NCBI GenBank assembly: GCA_963691655.1
Contig: OY829326.1
Coordinates: forward strand, 75,261,235 to 75,325,234
Direction: 5' to 3'
DNA: 64,000 nucleotides
Source of the DNA: Toxonevra muliebris
Lineage: Eukaryota; Arthropoda; Insecta; Diptera; Pallopteridae
Part shown: positions 24,282 to 36,096 of the stretch, piece after piece
Position numbering within the stretch: the first letter of the stretch is position 1
How the letters are laid out: the number at the start of each line of letters is the position of its first letter
Notes under the pieces: model-generated
The model's input: only the letters and a program-made list of their open reading frames with translations
Told to the model about the DNA's origin: nothing
Databases searched by the model: none
Position numbers and translations under genes: made by a program

Positions 24282-25313
24282 TATATAAGACAATGAAGTT
24301 GTGTGAAAGTAGTATATTCCCAACGGGGGAAAAAGGACTCCAAAAGGCCTTTCGGAGTGGTGACAAGTCAGCTGTAGGCGCTTCCTCTCCGTATTACACA
24401 CCATTACTTTTTTAACATTACATGTCATTGCAAAAAAGCACTCCGTTTTACGCTCCTTATGGAGTGATTCGAATGACCTCTCATGAGATCTTTGCGTCAG
24501 CAGTTCGTTCGCTTTTCCCACTGCTCTGCTTTACAATATTCTTCTTCTTTTTGAAATGCTTCAAAAGACCTCTCACAAAATCTTTGCGTCAGCAGTTTTG
24601 TTATTTTAAATTACGATGATCTTGTCGTCGTTTGATTCGGAAACGATTGCTTTTCGGTAGCAAGTGTTCGTTAACAAAACAAAAACAACAAGTGCTGACC
24701 TTATACTCCTCAGGCGAGCTGCTGACAATCGGGCCCTTTGGGTTGGCAGTTAGTAGTTATAGGGTAGCCATAGCAAGAAAGGAGATGAAAGTTTGTATGT
24801 TAATGTGATGGTATTAACTGGGAAAAATGTTAATACTTTGGAAAAGTGGCACTGTAAACGATATGAACGATAAGTGTTATAATTGGATTTACATAGACCG
24901 GAGATTGGAAGGCTTATACGGTCATTTCTTTTACAGAAATATTGTTTTGCAATTTTCGTATTATCTAATAAAATTTCGGGACCTTAATGCACCGCCCGCA
25001 AGCAGATTTTTTTTGCAAATTGCTTGGTATTCCAACAATGCCCACAAAATGTTTAAGCGATTAGTTAGTTGGATTTATCCACAGTAGTTGTAATGTCTTC
25101 TGTTTTTTTTTTTTAATTACACGTACAACCACGATCATAAAAAATTGCATAGGTCGAAACGCTTACTTTAAAGCCCAATGATTCTGTTCTGTACAGTGTG
25201 CTTTTGTTTGTTCTCTTTCTGCTATTCTTGTCTTAAAAATCATAAGATTTGTGGCTACAACGAATTAACTACCTAATTGAAAAATGAAATAATGAAATGA
25301 AATAAGCCCTAAT
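24282..25313. other. Intergenic with a small direct duplication
   Basis: Two copies of GACCTCTCAYRARATCTTTG followed by CGTCAGCAGTT lie at about 24475 and 24571. No gene is recognised. Open frames at 24422-24619 and 24827-25087 lack family motifs. Confidence 0.45.
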
Positions 25314-26436
25314 CAGTGATGTTACATTTATAATTTCAAATTACTGTATAAAAAAAATAAATTACTGTTTTTTTTGGTTAAATGACTGTACGTTTAAAAA
25401 ATGAAATAAAACTACAGTTCAAAAAAAAAAGAAGTAATAACCCAGGGGCGGACTGTAAGGAATTCTCTTTTTTTCTACGAAATCCTACATTATAGCTGAT
25501 AAAATATTCCAAATAAGTAAATTTTTATTTTGCCTTTTTTAGTATTTTTAAAAAATTTGTCTTTCTCAGTGTTTTAGTGCTATTTTCGAATTTTTGTGTG
25601 CCTTTTTCCTAAATAATAAATACGTTTTTTGGGGTTTTCTACCTATTAAGGGCCGTCCACATATTACGTAACGCAATTTTTAACCAATTTCGACACCTTC
25701 CCTGGTCGTAACAAAACGTACCCCCATGAAAACATTTTTTTTGCTCCGTTTGTCACAAAAAAACGATTAAGATATGATAACTTCTTATAACTTAAAATGA
25801 TGCTGACGTACGACATACTGTTGAAAAAGCTCAACAGTCCAAAAGTTAAAGCTATTTTGACAAATATATAAAGAAGAAACATTCCACAGTAGAAAAAATT
25901 TTGTTCAAGACTGCTATGATGAAGTTATTTTAAAAATCCGGTCACAAATTGAAAACCCTATTTTCATTTCGATTGATGAAACGGCCGACAAAGCTGGACG
26001 TCATGTAATCATTGATTAAAAACGGAAGTTGTATTTTGGATTTAGAAATTTTGGAAAATGTAAACGCATCTGCAAGTTTTTTTGACGGCTACCTTGGTCG
26101 ATGGTCATACGTTGACACCTGGTAAATACTTTTCCACCATTTTTTGGAACAGACTACCAAAACACAATAAATGTATATACAAGATTATGAATAAGAAAAA
26201 CAATGCTTTCGGAATATTTTTTTTTTTATGTATTTTAAACTTATCTGCATTTTTTTTATAGAAATTATTCTTTTGTTTTGTATAGATGCTATTCTTTGAA
26301 AGTAGTAGAATTTAATAGTTTTACCACAAAATTTCGGAGCATAGTAAAACTTAATATTTCCAAATTACTGTATTTTTTTCACTAATTACTGTCATACTGT
26401 ACAGGGGTCAAAATTACTGTACGTGTAACATCACTG
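25314..26436 (+). mobile_element. Decayed hAT element with transposase fragment
   Basis: Thirteen-base inverted ends CAGTGATGTTACA (25314-25326 and 26424-26436). Both subterminal regions are packed with AATTACTGT motifs. At 25912-26019 a frame reads VILKIRSQIENPIFISIDE followed by TADKAGRHVII: the SIDET-x-D-x-GR block is the first catalytic Asp region of hAT transposases. It ends in a stop, and the remainder of the enzyme is lost. No matching 8-bp duplication remains. An additional hAT-like start, CAGGGGCGGACTG at about 25444, lies inside and may mark a nested insertion. Confidence 0.8.
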
Positions 26437-26493
26437 ACTGTGTACAACGTACATAATGTAAATATATGTTATATATGTATGTATGTATGTACC

Positions 26494-27134
26494 CAGCGGT
26501 TTTTGAGAAAAGTGCTTGAAAATTAAGTGCTTAAAAAGTACTTGCAAGTGCACCATTTCAACCGGAAATTGCAAAGCAACCATGCGAACAACAATTTTAG
26601 TTTTCTATTGAGTATCGTTCAGCGAGACGCTACGAAATATTGACTGAGCGAGAATCGAAGCGAGTTAGTTTTCACGCAACAGCGAAGTAAAGTGGTTATG
26701 GAATTTCACGAAAAGTGTGTGTGTTTTATTTTATTTCTTTTTTGCAATTGTTTTATAAAAAATAAATAAAAATGTTATATATATGTGTATATTTATATAT
26801 ATATATTTTGGTTTAAAACAAACAAAAAAGCAAAAGAAAGGAATAAAATAAAATGACGCAGCAATGAAAAATTATGAATGCATGAATCGATACTCGATAT
26901 TTTTTCTCTCTCCTCTTTTTCTCAACTTAAGTAAGCACGAAGCAGCGAATGAATGAGCGGAAGTGCCTATTTAACGCATTCTTTCTTGCGCTTGTTTAGC
27001 GCTAAAAGTACTGCATTAAACAAGTGCTTGTCTCCTAGGACATGCAATGTTAAAATTTATATGGAACACATGTGCTTGTAGTGCACTTAAGAGCTTGCAA
27101 TCAAGCACTATTCTAGTGCTTCCATTTACCCCTG
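26494..27134. mobile_element. Non-autonomous element with GTGCTT subterminal repeats
   Basis: Ends CAGCGGTTTTTGAG and, inverted, CAGGGGTAAATGGA agree at the outer positions (CAGSGGT). Both sides carry clustered AAGTGCTTG, AAGTACTTG and CAAGCAC motifs. The layout is hAT-like, but no target duplication was found and no transposase is encoded. Confidence 0.6.
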
Positions 27135-28650
27135 GGATATTTTACGCCTATAAATATTTAAAACGACTATGAAGTTTAGAAAAATAATTAATAAATGCAA
27201 CGGCTATGTAGCATTGTTATAAAAAAGGTACTTTTCTTGAAAAAAAAGTTGATTTTAAAAACCGTCCAGAATCTTAAGAATTCGGAAGAACAAACTACTT
27301 AAGAATTCCGAGCGTCCACTGTAATAGTTTTGTTTATTTACATACATTATTGCATTTAGTTACTCAACAATTTACATTTTTATTAAACATTTAATAAGGT
27401 TTACATTAAGAGAAATTATCGTTTAGTTTAATAAATAGTATATCTCTTAACGATTTGTTTTTGAAATAATATATTTGCAAAGCTAATATCAATTTTAGTC
27501 CAGAAATGCCCTTTCTACGTTCACCTCGTGAATTTATATGTTAATTTTGTATTTTTAATGTTAATATTTTAACACGTCTAAAAGCGTTGGTCAAGTCCAA
27601 ACAGAGCACCCATTTTCCTTCTTTAATGCTTAAATCGGGATCTAGAACGTTCTCACAGTATGCTTTATATTCCAACAGGCGCACCAACACATCAAAAGTC
27701 GAATTCCATCCTTATTGCCAATTTTAGCCTTTTTGGTTTGGCAAAAAATTCACTGGGCTTGCCTCGTGAATGCTGAGCCTGCCACTGATTACAAGGCACA
27801 AGGCAACTATTTTTTGAGTACGATGGCTAAGCCAAAAAAAGATCAAAATATTGAAAGGCGATATTATAGTTATAATATTGTAAAAAATTGATAAATATTT
27901 GCGTTAGGGACTTTTCTGTAAAATGAAAAGGTGAGAAAATACATGAGTAAAATCTATGCATTTTCACTTTAATAGTTACAAAATAAAAAATTGAAAATTG
28001 CACTAATTATTGTTTTTGGGTGTTTCAATCATACTTAAACTGTAATCAAATTTTAGATTTTTAAGAGAAAGTCCGGTTTAGGACCACCATTTTGAGAAAT
28101 AGCAAAAATCGACTTCATCACTTTTGCGCTGCATTGTGACCAAAAAATCATTCCACACTGCTCCGAATGACATAAAATGGTAGACAAGGGATCGTGGTAC
28201 CAGATTAAAGGTATTAAACCTGTTTACCCCTGTTTTTGGCTATAACTCTTAGGACCACTCTCCCCTACATATTACAGATTTTTTTCGGGATGTTTTCCAA
28301 CTTCTTTGCTAATTATATTACTTTTGTTAAAAACTCTGCTTGTTTTATATAACTTCTATTCAAGTATAAATTGTTGAATTGAAAGATTTAGTTCGTAGAG
28401 TATCGGTTAATTTTCCCTTTTTTGCGAAACTATATACAAATAATATCCAGTTGCTCTATTTATCATAAATAATTTTAGTATAAGATCTGATGGTGAGCAT
28501 TAAACATAAAGAGCATACTAAAAGGTAAGCTGTAATTATGAACATCCACTTAATAATTCATTCATAAAAACGATAAAAGAGGAGGAAGTGCAAAATCGCC
28601 AGCGGCTCGTTCAATGTGCATTGTGCACACTTTGTTACGAGTACCAGTAC
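27135..28650. other. Intergenic, partly dispersed repeat
   Basis: The stretch 27890-28000 (TAAATATTTGCGTTAGGGAC, then TTTTCTGTAAAATGAAAAG) recurs at about 57625-57716, so it is a dispersed repeat. Two CTTAAGAATTCSG copies lie at 27272 and 27299. No gene is seen. Confidence 0.5.
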
Positions 28651-29309
28651 CAGTGGCGGATATATAAATCTTCAATGAGGGTACACTGATTAAAAAAATG
28701 TCGCTTGCTCTAATTTTTACATCCTTTTTCATCTAGGCCTACCCAGGTGAACCAAAACTCCTCCATTTTTAGATCCATTTTATATGTTTTCAAATGTATA
28801 ACACAAAGTGAAGTTATCAGCAACTCATTCTTCTTCTTTCTTCGAGGTCAATATCATTGGCTGTCAAAATCATTACTGTGTTTTGATTGCTTGTTTACCT
28901 TTTCTCTCTATTTGGACATTCATTAATAAAAAAAGAGTGCATAAGAGGAAAGCCAGAAAAGAAAATATCTTATCTTCAAAAATATTCTTAAGCCCACTCA
29001 GGGTAATGATCTCTTCTCTCGCCTCGCTCTTGAAGTCATAAGTATTCATTATTATTAAACAAAATTGTAAATTCACTGTAGAATTTTCAAATTAAAAAGT
29101 TTACGAAGTTTAACTCAGCAGATTAAGTTAATGAATTTTCCATTTGTTGAATATCCTAGTTAAATTTATTTGCAATATATTCAAAAATATACATATGTAC
29201 ATACATACTTACATTCTAAAATTCTTCTTCTATTTCTTAGCATATTTTAGAAAATATCAATAAATTAGTTCCCAATCCCAAAAGTTAGTCCTTCTGGATC
29301 CGCCACTGA
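28651..29309. mobile_element. Non-autonomous hAT-like element with CAGTGGCGGAT ends
   Basis: Eleven-base inverted ends CAGTGGCGGAT (28651-28661) and ATCCGCCACTG (29299-29309). This terminus is a well-known hAT type. No intact 8-bp duplication was seen and no transposase remains; the overlapping open frames at 28808-29076 carry no motif. Confidence 0.75.
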
Positions 29310-31131
29310 GTGCTATGAAAAAAATGAAAGAGAAAGAAAAAAGGAGATAGAAAAACCGAATTGAAATAAATGTGCCGCAATGCCAATTCTGACAAGCTCA
29401 AACGAAATCGTAGCTTCTGATAAGACCACCAACACCGATCGAGTGAGTGAGCACTTGGCAGTAGTAGGTGAAACGCGTTGAGAGCTCATCGATGGCGAAA
29501 TGGGGTGGTACGAAAAGTCAAACCACATTCTGGGGGCGGTGTGTTGCGGCAACTCCTTTGCAGTCCGGTGGTCAGCCATATGCGTCATAGTGTGCGTGGT
29601 AAGGTGATTCTGCCGTTTGCGCGTGTGTGTGTGTGGTGTGTGATGTAGTTGCTATGCATTGCATCGGATCACCCGCCGGGCTACCTAATTCAATACATTC
29701 ACACAAGTGTTTATTAGTATTATTGCTGGTCTTTTGTTTCTTCTGTTTTTAGCTTTTGTGTTTCCCTTTATAATTTGTGTGATCCCATTACTCTGCCATA
29801 AATATTTTGGCAAATTGTTACCCAATGATGATTTAAATTAATGGACACCCCTGAAACAATTCATCGTGGTAAAGATAGCACAAATAATAGCCTGTACATA
29901 TATACGTCTGTCTATCTGTTCAAGGGGAGACAAACGAATCTAAATTTCATGTAGAATATATTGGTAGTGTGCAAGTATTTAATACTATACACAGCGCAAA
30001 ATATATATGAATTATTTCTGCGTTTTGTTATGAATTATTTCTGCGTTTTTTTTTTAGGATGCATTCATTGGTAGATCGTATTTACTTCTTCTTCTGTGCG
30101 GAATCACTATTGTAGACAAAGAAGCTTCTAAATCCTAAATTTGAGGACTCGAATATTAAGAGGGTGAAGTAATTGCAGTATTATCAATTAAAAAGATTTG
30201 AGAATTCGAATATTAAGAGGGTGAGGTAATTAAAGTAAGTATTATCAGTTGAAAAAGCTACATCGTTTTCCACTACATTTTATTCAAAAATAATTACAAA
30301 TTACAAGAAATTGAATTTTTGAAATTCACTCCAAATTTTCAGTATACATTCCTCTACCACTGAATCTAGGACTTTCCTGCGGCATGCTGTTTTCGTATGC
30401 GATGCACGAATTTCGGTCGCATCGGATTCAGTTACGATATAGCTTAAGAGATTCCTATTTTAGAAATTTTTAAGGATGAAATCTCATTTAATGTCCTGTA
30501 GTTGTGTTTGGTTTAAATACTTTTTCTTTCAATTTTATTTTTTAACTAAAAATGTAAAGATATTTCAAAATGTTTATATTCCCCTCATACCTAAACTAAT
30601 GGTAAATTAAACATAGATTAACTACTGGGTATAAGAGCTACCGGTGCACAGTGTTGGACTTGTATAGAGTCAGCGGCCAAAAGTACTTCCAGGTGAGATA
30701 TAAACTTGAAATTTTGGTTAAAGCTTTAAAACAATGTGAGAGTTATTATATGATAAAACGGGAGTGGTTGAACACCTGCACACCCACCATTTACCACCCG
30801 TGTTAGCAAAAAATTAGAAAAAAATTGTTTCTAGAAAAATTTGTTTTTCAAATATAACAAATTTTGAATAAGATTGAGTTTTACAAAATAAGAAAACTAA
30901 CAATTCAAATAGCGACAATTTATAAAAAATTATAAAACTGATAAATGTTATTCTAGCAAATCAAAAACAGATTTTAGTATGGTAATTTTCGCTATCCCTT
31001 ATAAAAGGATCTGAACTTAAAAGTAAAAACAGAACAAAAACACCCACCGCAAAAACTTACAGTTGCACACCAAAAAGCAGAAGCAAAAAAGCTGATATTA
31101 TCAGATTAGAATCTTAAAACGTTGACTAATT
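29310..31131. other. Intergenic, GC-richer at 29400-29700
   Basis: The block 29390-29700 is less AT-rich than its surroundings and contains a (GT)n tract at about 29622-29642. It could be an exon or promoter of an unseen gene, but no frame (including 29313-29588 minus) shows conserved features. At 30146-30230 a short direct repeat (GAATATTAAGAGGGTGARGT) appears twice. Confidence 0.4.
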
Positions 31132-31321
31132 TTAACCCTGGAACTCATACGGGGTGTGTAGCAACCCCATTACAAACTAGAAGTCCCATTATTCAGTGTT
31201 CGCCATGACTTTTTTTTTCATTGTGTCTTCATGGAACACAGCAGTTCTGTACATTTTCTATCTCCAAAGTGAAAATAACTTGATCAGTGGGGAGTACTGA
31301 CACCCCGTATGGGTTTGAGTG

Positions 31322-31513
31322 AGGTTTTTTTTTTTACTGAAAAGCTTTCATAAAAAAAATATTTGTGGGGTATGGAAAAGTAAAAAAAGTGTTTTTGCGC
31401 CCAAAGATGAAAGACAAAAGGCTAAGACATGCAGTTCTTGCCAAAGGCACATTTGCTTGGATCACCGCACGGAAGTTTGTAGCAGTAGCAATTTTTTCGC
31501 TGAAAAACAACTT
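31322..31513 (+). pseudogene. piggyBac C-terminal cysteine-rich domain remnant
   Basis: The frame reads FAPKDERQKAKTCSSCQRH then ICLDHRTEVCSS. The C-x2-C ... C-x2-H ... C spacing with a basic lead-in is that of the piggyBac C-terminal zinc-binding domain. The DDE core is missing. Orientation is plus, so the right terminus at 32398 is its 3' end. Confidence 0.75.
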
Positions 31514-31679
31514 TAAAAATATAAATATATTATTTTGAAAATATTGCTTTTCTATTATAATATATATATGTATTATATTATTTGACCATGTATCACACTT
31601 TGCCGTTAATATTTTTAATCTCAAGTTCGAGCATTTATTAAACTTTCGTACATTAATCTTCCTACATAAAATCATTACC

Positions 31680-32117
31680 ACTCGAGAGCCGTCATACCTA
31701 TTCAATCGACTATTATTTCCGCATTCTAATCGGACCCATCAGTTAACCCCCTTAAAACACGTGACGTTAACTTCTGAACGCCAATTCTTTATACACTCGA
31801 TTCGTCTCTGGAACTCTGTCCCCATCACTCTTAGACTGAGAACTAATGCAACACATTTCAAAAAGGAGTTGTTATTGTGCTTTGATACCGACAATAACAC
31901 GTCTAAAATTATTATTTTGTTATGTTCTTTTTGTATTTTTTTGTTTATTCTCTCTTTTTAATGTTAACCAAACTTTATTCTGTTGTTCATTTAGGTTTAG
32001 TTTAGTTTAATTTAATTGTACAATTTATTGTGAAAATTCAACATAAGTATGACTAGTGCTATCTAATAAGACAAGATCTTAATGTACTAGGTTTAATAAT
32101 AATAAATAAATAAAAAA
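31680..32117 (+). mobile_element. 5'-truncated non-LTR retroelement 3' end
   Basis: The frame RQFFIHSIRLWNSVP then ITLRLRTNATHFKKEL is the conserved C-terminal block found after the reverse transcriptase in CR1/Jockey-like elements (S-x-RLWNSLP ... FK-x-L). It is followed by about 160 bp of 3' UTR and an (AATAA)n/(TAAA)n tail near 32095-32117. It has inserted into the piggyBac element. Confidence 0.72.
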
Positions 32118-32398
32118 AATTGGCTGAGTATCGGCCTTAAGGACTTCATTTTTTTGAATTTGTGCAAGGCTCTTTATAATCGCTCTACTTTTTACCTCTT
32201 TTGTGCCACATGAATTTTTTCACTATAATTATAATTTTAATGCCTAATTTTTTGTTAATTTTGATGATTATGAATAGTTAATTTATTAAGGTAAAAAAAA
32301 ACTAGATTGTTTTTAAAGTTTATCAAAATACCGCTTTGAAGTTAGTGGAGTGTAGAGCAACCGCATAACAAAACATAAAGTATGGGTTCTAGGGTTAA

Positions 32399-34610
32399 GA
32401 AAGAAATCCCAGTGGGGGAATCAGGAGGAAAAACAACTAAAACTATAGCTGAAATTTATTAAATATGGACAAGAAAACAATAATGGTATTTGCACAATAT
32501 TAATTTTAAAAGTAAAAGTACACAAGTTAAGAACATTAAAATTATTTTGAAATGAAGCTAACACGTATATAACACGTGTATTGTATTGTATTAGAGAGGT
32601 TTATGTATTTGTACCGCGACCTGAAAGATCTATTGTACGTCCCTCTTCTCTATATAGTCTGATTTGCCTAAGGTGCATCATCCAGTCCAGTCTCCCTCAA
32701 GAATTTGAGTATTGCGCCCGGATCTATGGATGTTAGTTCTGAGGGGTTACTCTGTAGTTCTATTTAAAAGAAAATTTACTCGAATTCGAACGATTGGTAC
32801 TCTAGAAAACATTTTCGAATAAATTTTGTTCGATGTTCAGATTTGATTTTGTGCTTTTTCGGATCGCATTTGGCATTCGAATAGAACTGCCTTTCGAATC
32901 GAACTACAGAGTAACTCCCCTGTACTGCAAACACGTTTCTTTTCAATATTCATTTTGATTTATTTTTGTATTATTGATTTATATTTTTTTTAATTTTTTA
33001 AAGTTGCACTTCACTTTCAACCTGCTCACTGCAAGAACCACTAATAACATGCTTTCTCTTTTGAAGCTATTATAATAAAACAAAAACTTTTGAAAAGCTT
33101 ATTCTTATAGGAAATAGGGATGACACATTTGGGCCGGCACCCCGCGTTTCTCAGGTATGACGCGCGTGCCGGCTTAACCATTTTGTCGTATGACACGTTG
33201 GTAGGCATGGACATAATTTACGCTGACAATTGCCACTTTAGTTTTCACTTGACAATGTGAGCGCGGTATAAATTTTTCGTGCAAACGGAATTTAATTTTC
33301 TTGAATTTTTGTGAGTCTGCTCCAGGTGTGTAAGTATTTGAAAAGTTCAATTGATTGGGTGCATTAGTTTCTGTGTTCTGTGTGCTTTCGCCTGACAAAG
33401 TCGATTTTTCATTCGGATTTGTTTTGTATGCGTAATAGCATGAAATGTGTAAAAACTAGTAGTGGTCTTGAGTCGGCACCAAACAGGTGGACCTGACTCG
33501 GAACCTTTTTTTTGTTGTTATTTGTGTGTTATTTTAATTTGTTGTGTTTCTATTGCATGTTACTTGTCTTTTGTCGGTTTTTCGATTCACTCAGTGAAAC
33601 TGACGCCTCACAGTGAGCTCATAGGCAGCTCACAAAAAAATTTTATTTGAATAATTATATAATTTTATTATTTATTTCGTTATAAAAAATTGGCTATAAC
33701 GAGCGATGAAATGTATTATTATTGTTCTTCATGTTGTGCGAGTTATGTTTTTACACTCTTATTTTTTAAGTTTGATTTTTTTATGTGGTACTCCTTCATT
33801 ATATTAAAAAATGAATCTGGCGAAATTTGAGCTCAATCGGATAAGTGGAAGAGCTGCCTCTCAGCCCTCACGTTTGAAAAAAAAAAAAAAAAAACGAAAA
33901 ACTCATCGACTTCCGGTTTGAAAGATCACAAATAAAATAATTTCTATTCTCGATTTAAAATTAAGAATTATATGCAGATTATATTCATTTATTGAGTAAT
34001 TTTCAGTTGTACATAAATTTTCTTATTTTAATGTAGTTTCTTATTTTGATAAATTTAACACTTTATTCATTAATTTCGATTTGATGTGGGCGGCGCCAAA
34101 GATTCCTTTGAAGAGATCGGCATAAATCATTTGTTCAGGAGCCCAGTTATCGAATGCTCTTGCTGCGTGATCATATTACTATTGAAATCGATCATGTAAT
34201 ATTATTTTCCCATTGTCAGACAGACTAAAGATCAGTAAAGAGTGTGATAAATCTCTGTTTTAATTAACTTTCGGAATGATGATGCAAAATATGTAATCGC
34301 TACACACACATATACGCATGCATAAACGATGCACGAAGACACACACATCAAGAGTAACGTGAATAAACACTTAAAATTTAAGTTTGAATACAATTTTAGA
34401 AATCAGATCAGCATGATTTGTGATAATTTTTAATAATCTTTGATCACTATCTGTGTCTGTGATGCTCCCGAAAGTTGGTGGTAGATACGGAAATTAAATT
34501 GAGCACCTCAAGCATGTTAATTTTGTTTACAACATTTCATAGAAATGAAACAGTATGTATGAATGTATAGATGTATAGTAGTTACATAGTTTTAGGTTTC
34601 CATTGTAGTT
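32399..34610. other. Intergenic, no supported gene
   Basis: It contains a small MITE (32740-32925, below). A 74-codon frame on the minus strand (33174-33398) looks coding in composition but has a non-ATG start and no known motif. At 33837 AATCGGATAAGTGGAAGAGC and at 33906 CGACTTCCGGTTTGAAAGAT resemble old dispersed repeats. Confidence 0.4.
32740..32925. mobile_element. Short MITE, about 186 bp, long inverted ends
   Basis: The left end AGGGGTTACTCTGTAGTTCT (followed by ATTTAAAAG) pairs with the right end AACTACAGAGTAACTCCCCT (preceded by CTTTCGAATCG). About 25 of 30 positions match. The centre contains CGAAT-rich arms. No target duplication could be fixed, so the superfamily is unknown. Confidence 0.72.
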
Positions 34611-34974
34611 TAGGGTGACCTGACGTCCACGATTTCTGGGGACACTCCTCGATAATGAAGTCCCGTCCCCGATTGAATAGAGTCTCGAAATTATTGGTTG
34701 TTTTAATATCATGAAATACAAACTATCTTATATTCATTTTTAATCAATCAAAAACTTCAAAGCGATCGCGGAAATATTCCTGTGTCTTCCAGGAATCAGT
34801 GGTTCAGTGGATCAAATATGATCAGATGGTAGATGGATAGAAAAGCAAGAATGAAAGTTGAAACAATAAAAGCATTCCTCCTGCAAATATACTACGTAAT
34901 TAACTCTATACTTTTTTGACGATCTTGATAGTCTAGCGGGTAACGCACTAAACGGGTTGAAAAATCATTGCTTT

Positions 34975-35062
34975 AAAGGTTTAATTTCTCTAGAAAATTT
35001 AGCTTAGGTACTTTTGACCCTAAGCGATCCCAATTATTTTTTGAAGGGGAACATTTTCTTTC
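34975..35062 (+). repeat. Single copy of the CYP4-intron repeat, with a tRNA-like A box beside it
   Basis: This matches the unit at 11805-12175 in block order. Just upstream (34930-34947) TAGTCTAGCGGGTAACGC fits the RNA polymerase III A-box consensus TRGYNNARNNG, and GGGTTGAAAAATC 30 bp later is a poor B box. A tRNA-derived SINE head is possible but unproven. Confidence 0.4.
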
Positions 35063-35142
35063 TTCGATGAAGTGATTGTGTAGTTAAAAAAATAAAATAG
35101 TAAAAATCATTTGTACAAAAAGGTGAAACCACTAAATACGCA

Positions 35143-36031
35143 TACCACATTGATCAAAAAGTTCCCGGAATTTATTCAGAAAATTAAAAATACAAGTTTA
35201 TTCATCTAAATCTATATTGTCCCCTTCAAAGTAATCCCCATCGACTGCAACACACTTATGCCAGCGCTTGATCCAATCCTCGAAACATTTTTTATGTTCC
35301 GTTTTAGGTATGACCATCAGTGCTTCCTGCGATTTTTCCATTACTTCCTCTCGGCTGCTGAAACGCGTTCCCCGTAATGGTTTTTTAACTCAATTGAACA
35401 GTAAGAAGTCACAGGGAGCCAAATCAGGTGAATTCGGTGGCTGTTGGATGGTATTTGTTTCATTTTTCGTCAAAAAATTACGAATAATGGTGGCACTGTG
35501 CGACGGTGCGAAATCCACTAGTTTTCTATCCACAATTCTGGTCTCTTTCGTCGAATTGCTTCACGCAAATGCCTCATAACGCCCCAATAATACTCTCTGA
35601 TGGTTAATTTGCGGTTATTGACCAAAATTTCTTTTACTTTAGCAACGTTTTCGTTGGTTTTCGATGTCGATGGTCTGCCACTGCGTTCATCATCTTCGAT
35701 TGACTCACGACCACTTTTGAACCGCTCGTGCCACTGGTAAACGACCGTTTTCTTTAGAGAATCGTGACCGAAACACTTTTCCAACATTCCCAACGTTCGC
35801 GCACCATTAAATCCGTTTTTTACGTAAAATTTAGTACAATACAATTTAAAAAAATTAACACAGAGATAGATGTAACTCTTGCTACGTAACTTTTGTAAAT
35901 GTCAAGCTATGTCGCTAAGATTTAGAGGGAATATCAACAACAGATGTACAAAAAAAAAAAACAGAACTCAAATCGGAACGATGGGAGCGCCACACGGTGG
36001 TTATTCCGGGAACTTTTTGATCTAGGTGGTA
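35143..36031 (-). mobile_element. Internally deleted mariner, both ends present
   Basis: TA target duplication at 35143-35144 and 36030-36031. Inverted ends of ~27 bp: CCACATTGATCAAAAAGTTC then CCGGAAT on the left, mirrored on the right with two differences. On the minus strand from 35844 the N-terminus reads MYCTKFYVKNGFNGARTLG through the helix-turn-helix, with RSGRPSTSKT. It then jumps after NRKLTIRE to GVMRHLREAIRRKRPELW. A frameshift later the catalytic segment VDFAPSH and the third-Asp block SPDLAPCDF can be recognised (35520-35400). The deletion removes the first Asp region, so it is dead but possibly cross-mobilisable through its ends. Confidence 0.93.
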
Positions 36032-36096
36032 TTGCATATTTTATCGTATGTAATTTAATGGCGTCCCCGAATTAATATTAAAAATCTGGTCACCTA

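Larger units (their letters stand above)
31132..32398 (+). mobile_element. Decayed piggyBac element with nested LINE 3' end
   Basis: Termini TTAACCCTGGAACTCATAC (31132) and, inverted, TTAACCCTAGAACCCATAC (ends 32398) match at 17 of 19 positions and carry the TTAA target. Near the left end a second inverted pair, CATACGGGGTGT and ACACCCCGTATG, is subterminal. Inside are the piggyBac zinc-ribbon end (31322-31513) and a non-LTR fragment (31680-32117). Most of the transposase is gone. Confidence 0.82.
34611..36096. mobile_element. hAT-type element interrupted by a mariner
   Basis: The left end TAGGGTGACCTGACGTCC and the right end GGTCACCTA (36088-36096, with GGCGTCCCCGAATTAATATT just inside) have the TAGGGTGACC...GGGGAC arrangement of a widespread hAT terminus. 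The 8-bp flanks do not match, so boundaries are tentative. The mariner at 35143-36031 lies inside and accounts for more than half the length. Confidence 0.55.

Noticed and set aside
25650..25740. GGGCCGTCCACATATTACGT stretch
   Set aside because: A phrase I have seen as widespread repetitive debris in insects; it did not define an element boundary here, so no call is made.
29313..29588. 91-codon frame on the minus strand
   Set aside because: It ends in a low-complexity Phe/Ser tail, with no motif; probably chance in a GC-richer block.
33174..33398. 74-codon frame with a plausible coding composition
   Set aside because: It starts at a TTG, not an ATG, and shows no known domain or splice context.
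34930..34975. Possible tRNA gene
   Set aside because: Good A-box match but no cloverleaf, poor B box and no acceptor stem; at most a SINE head.
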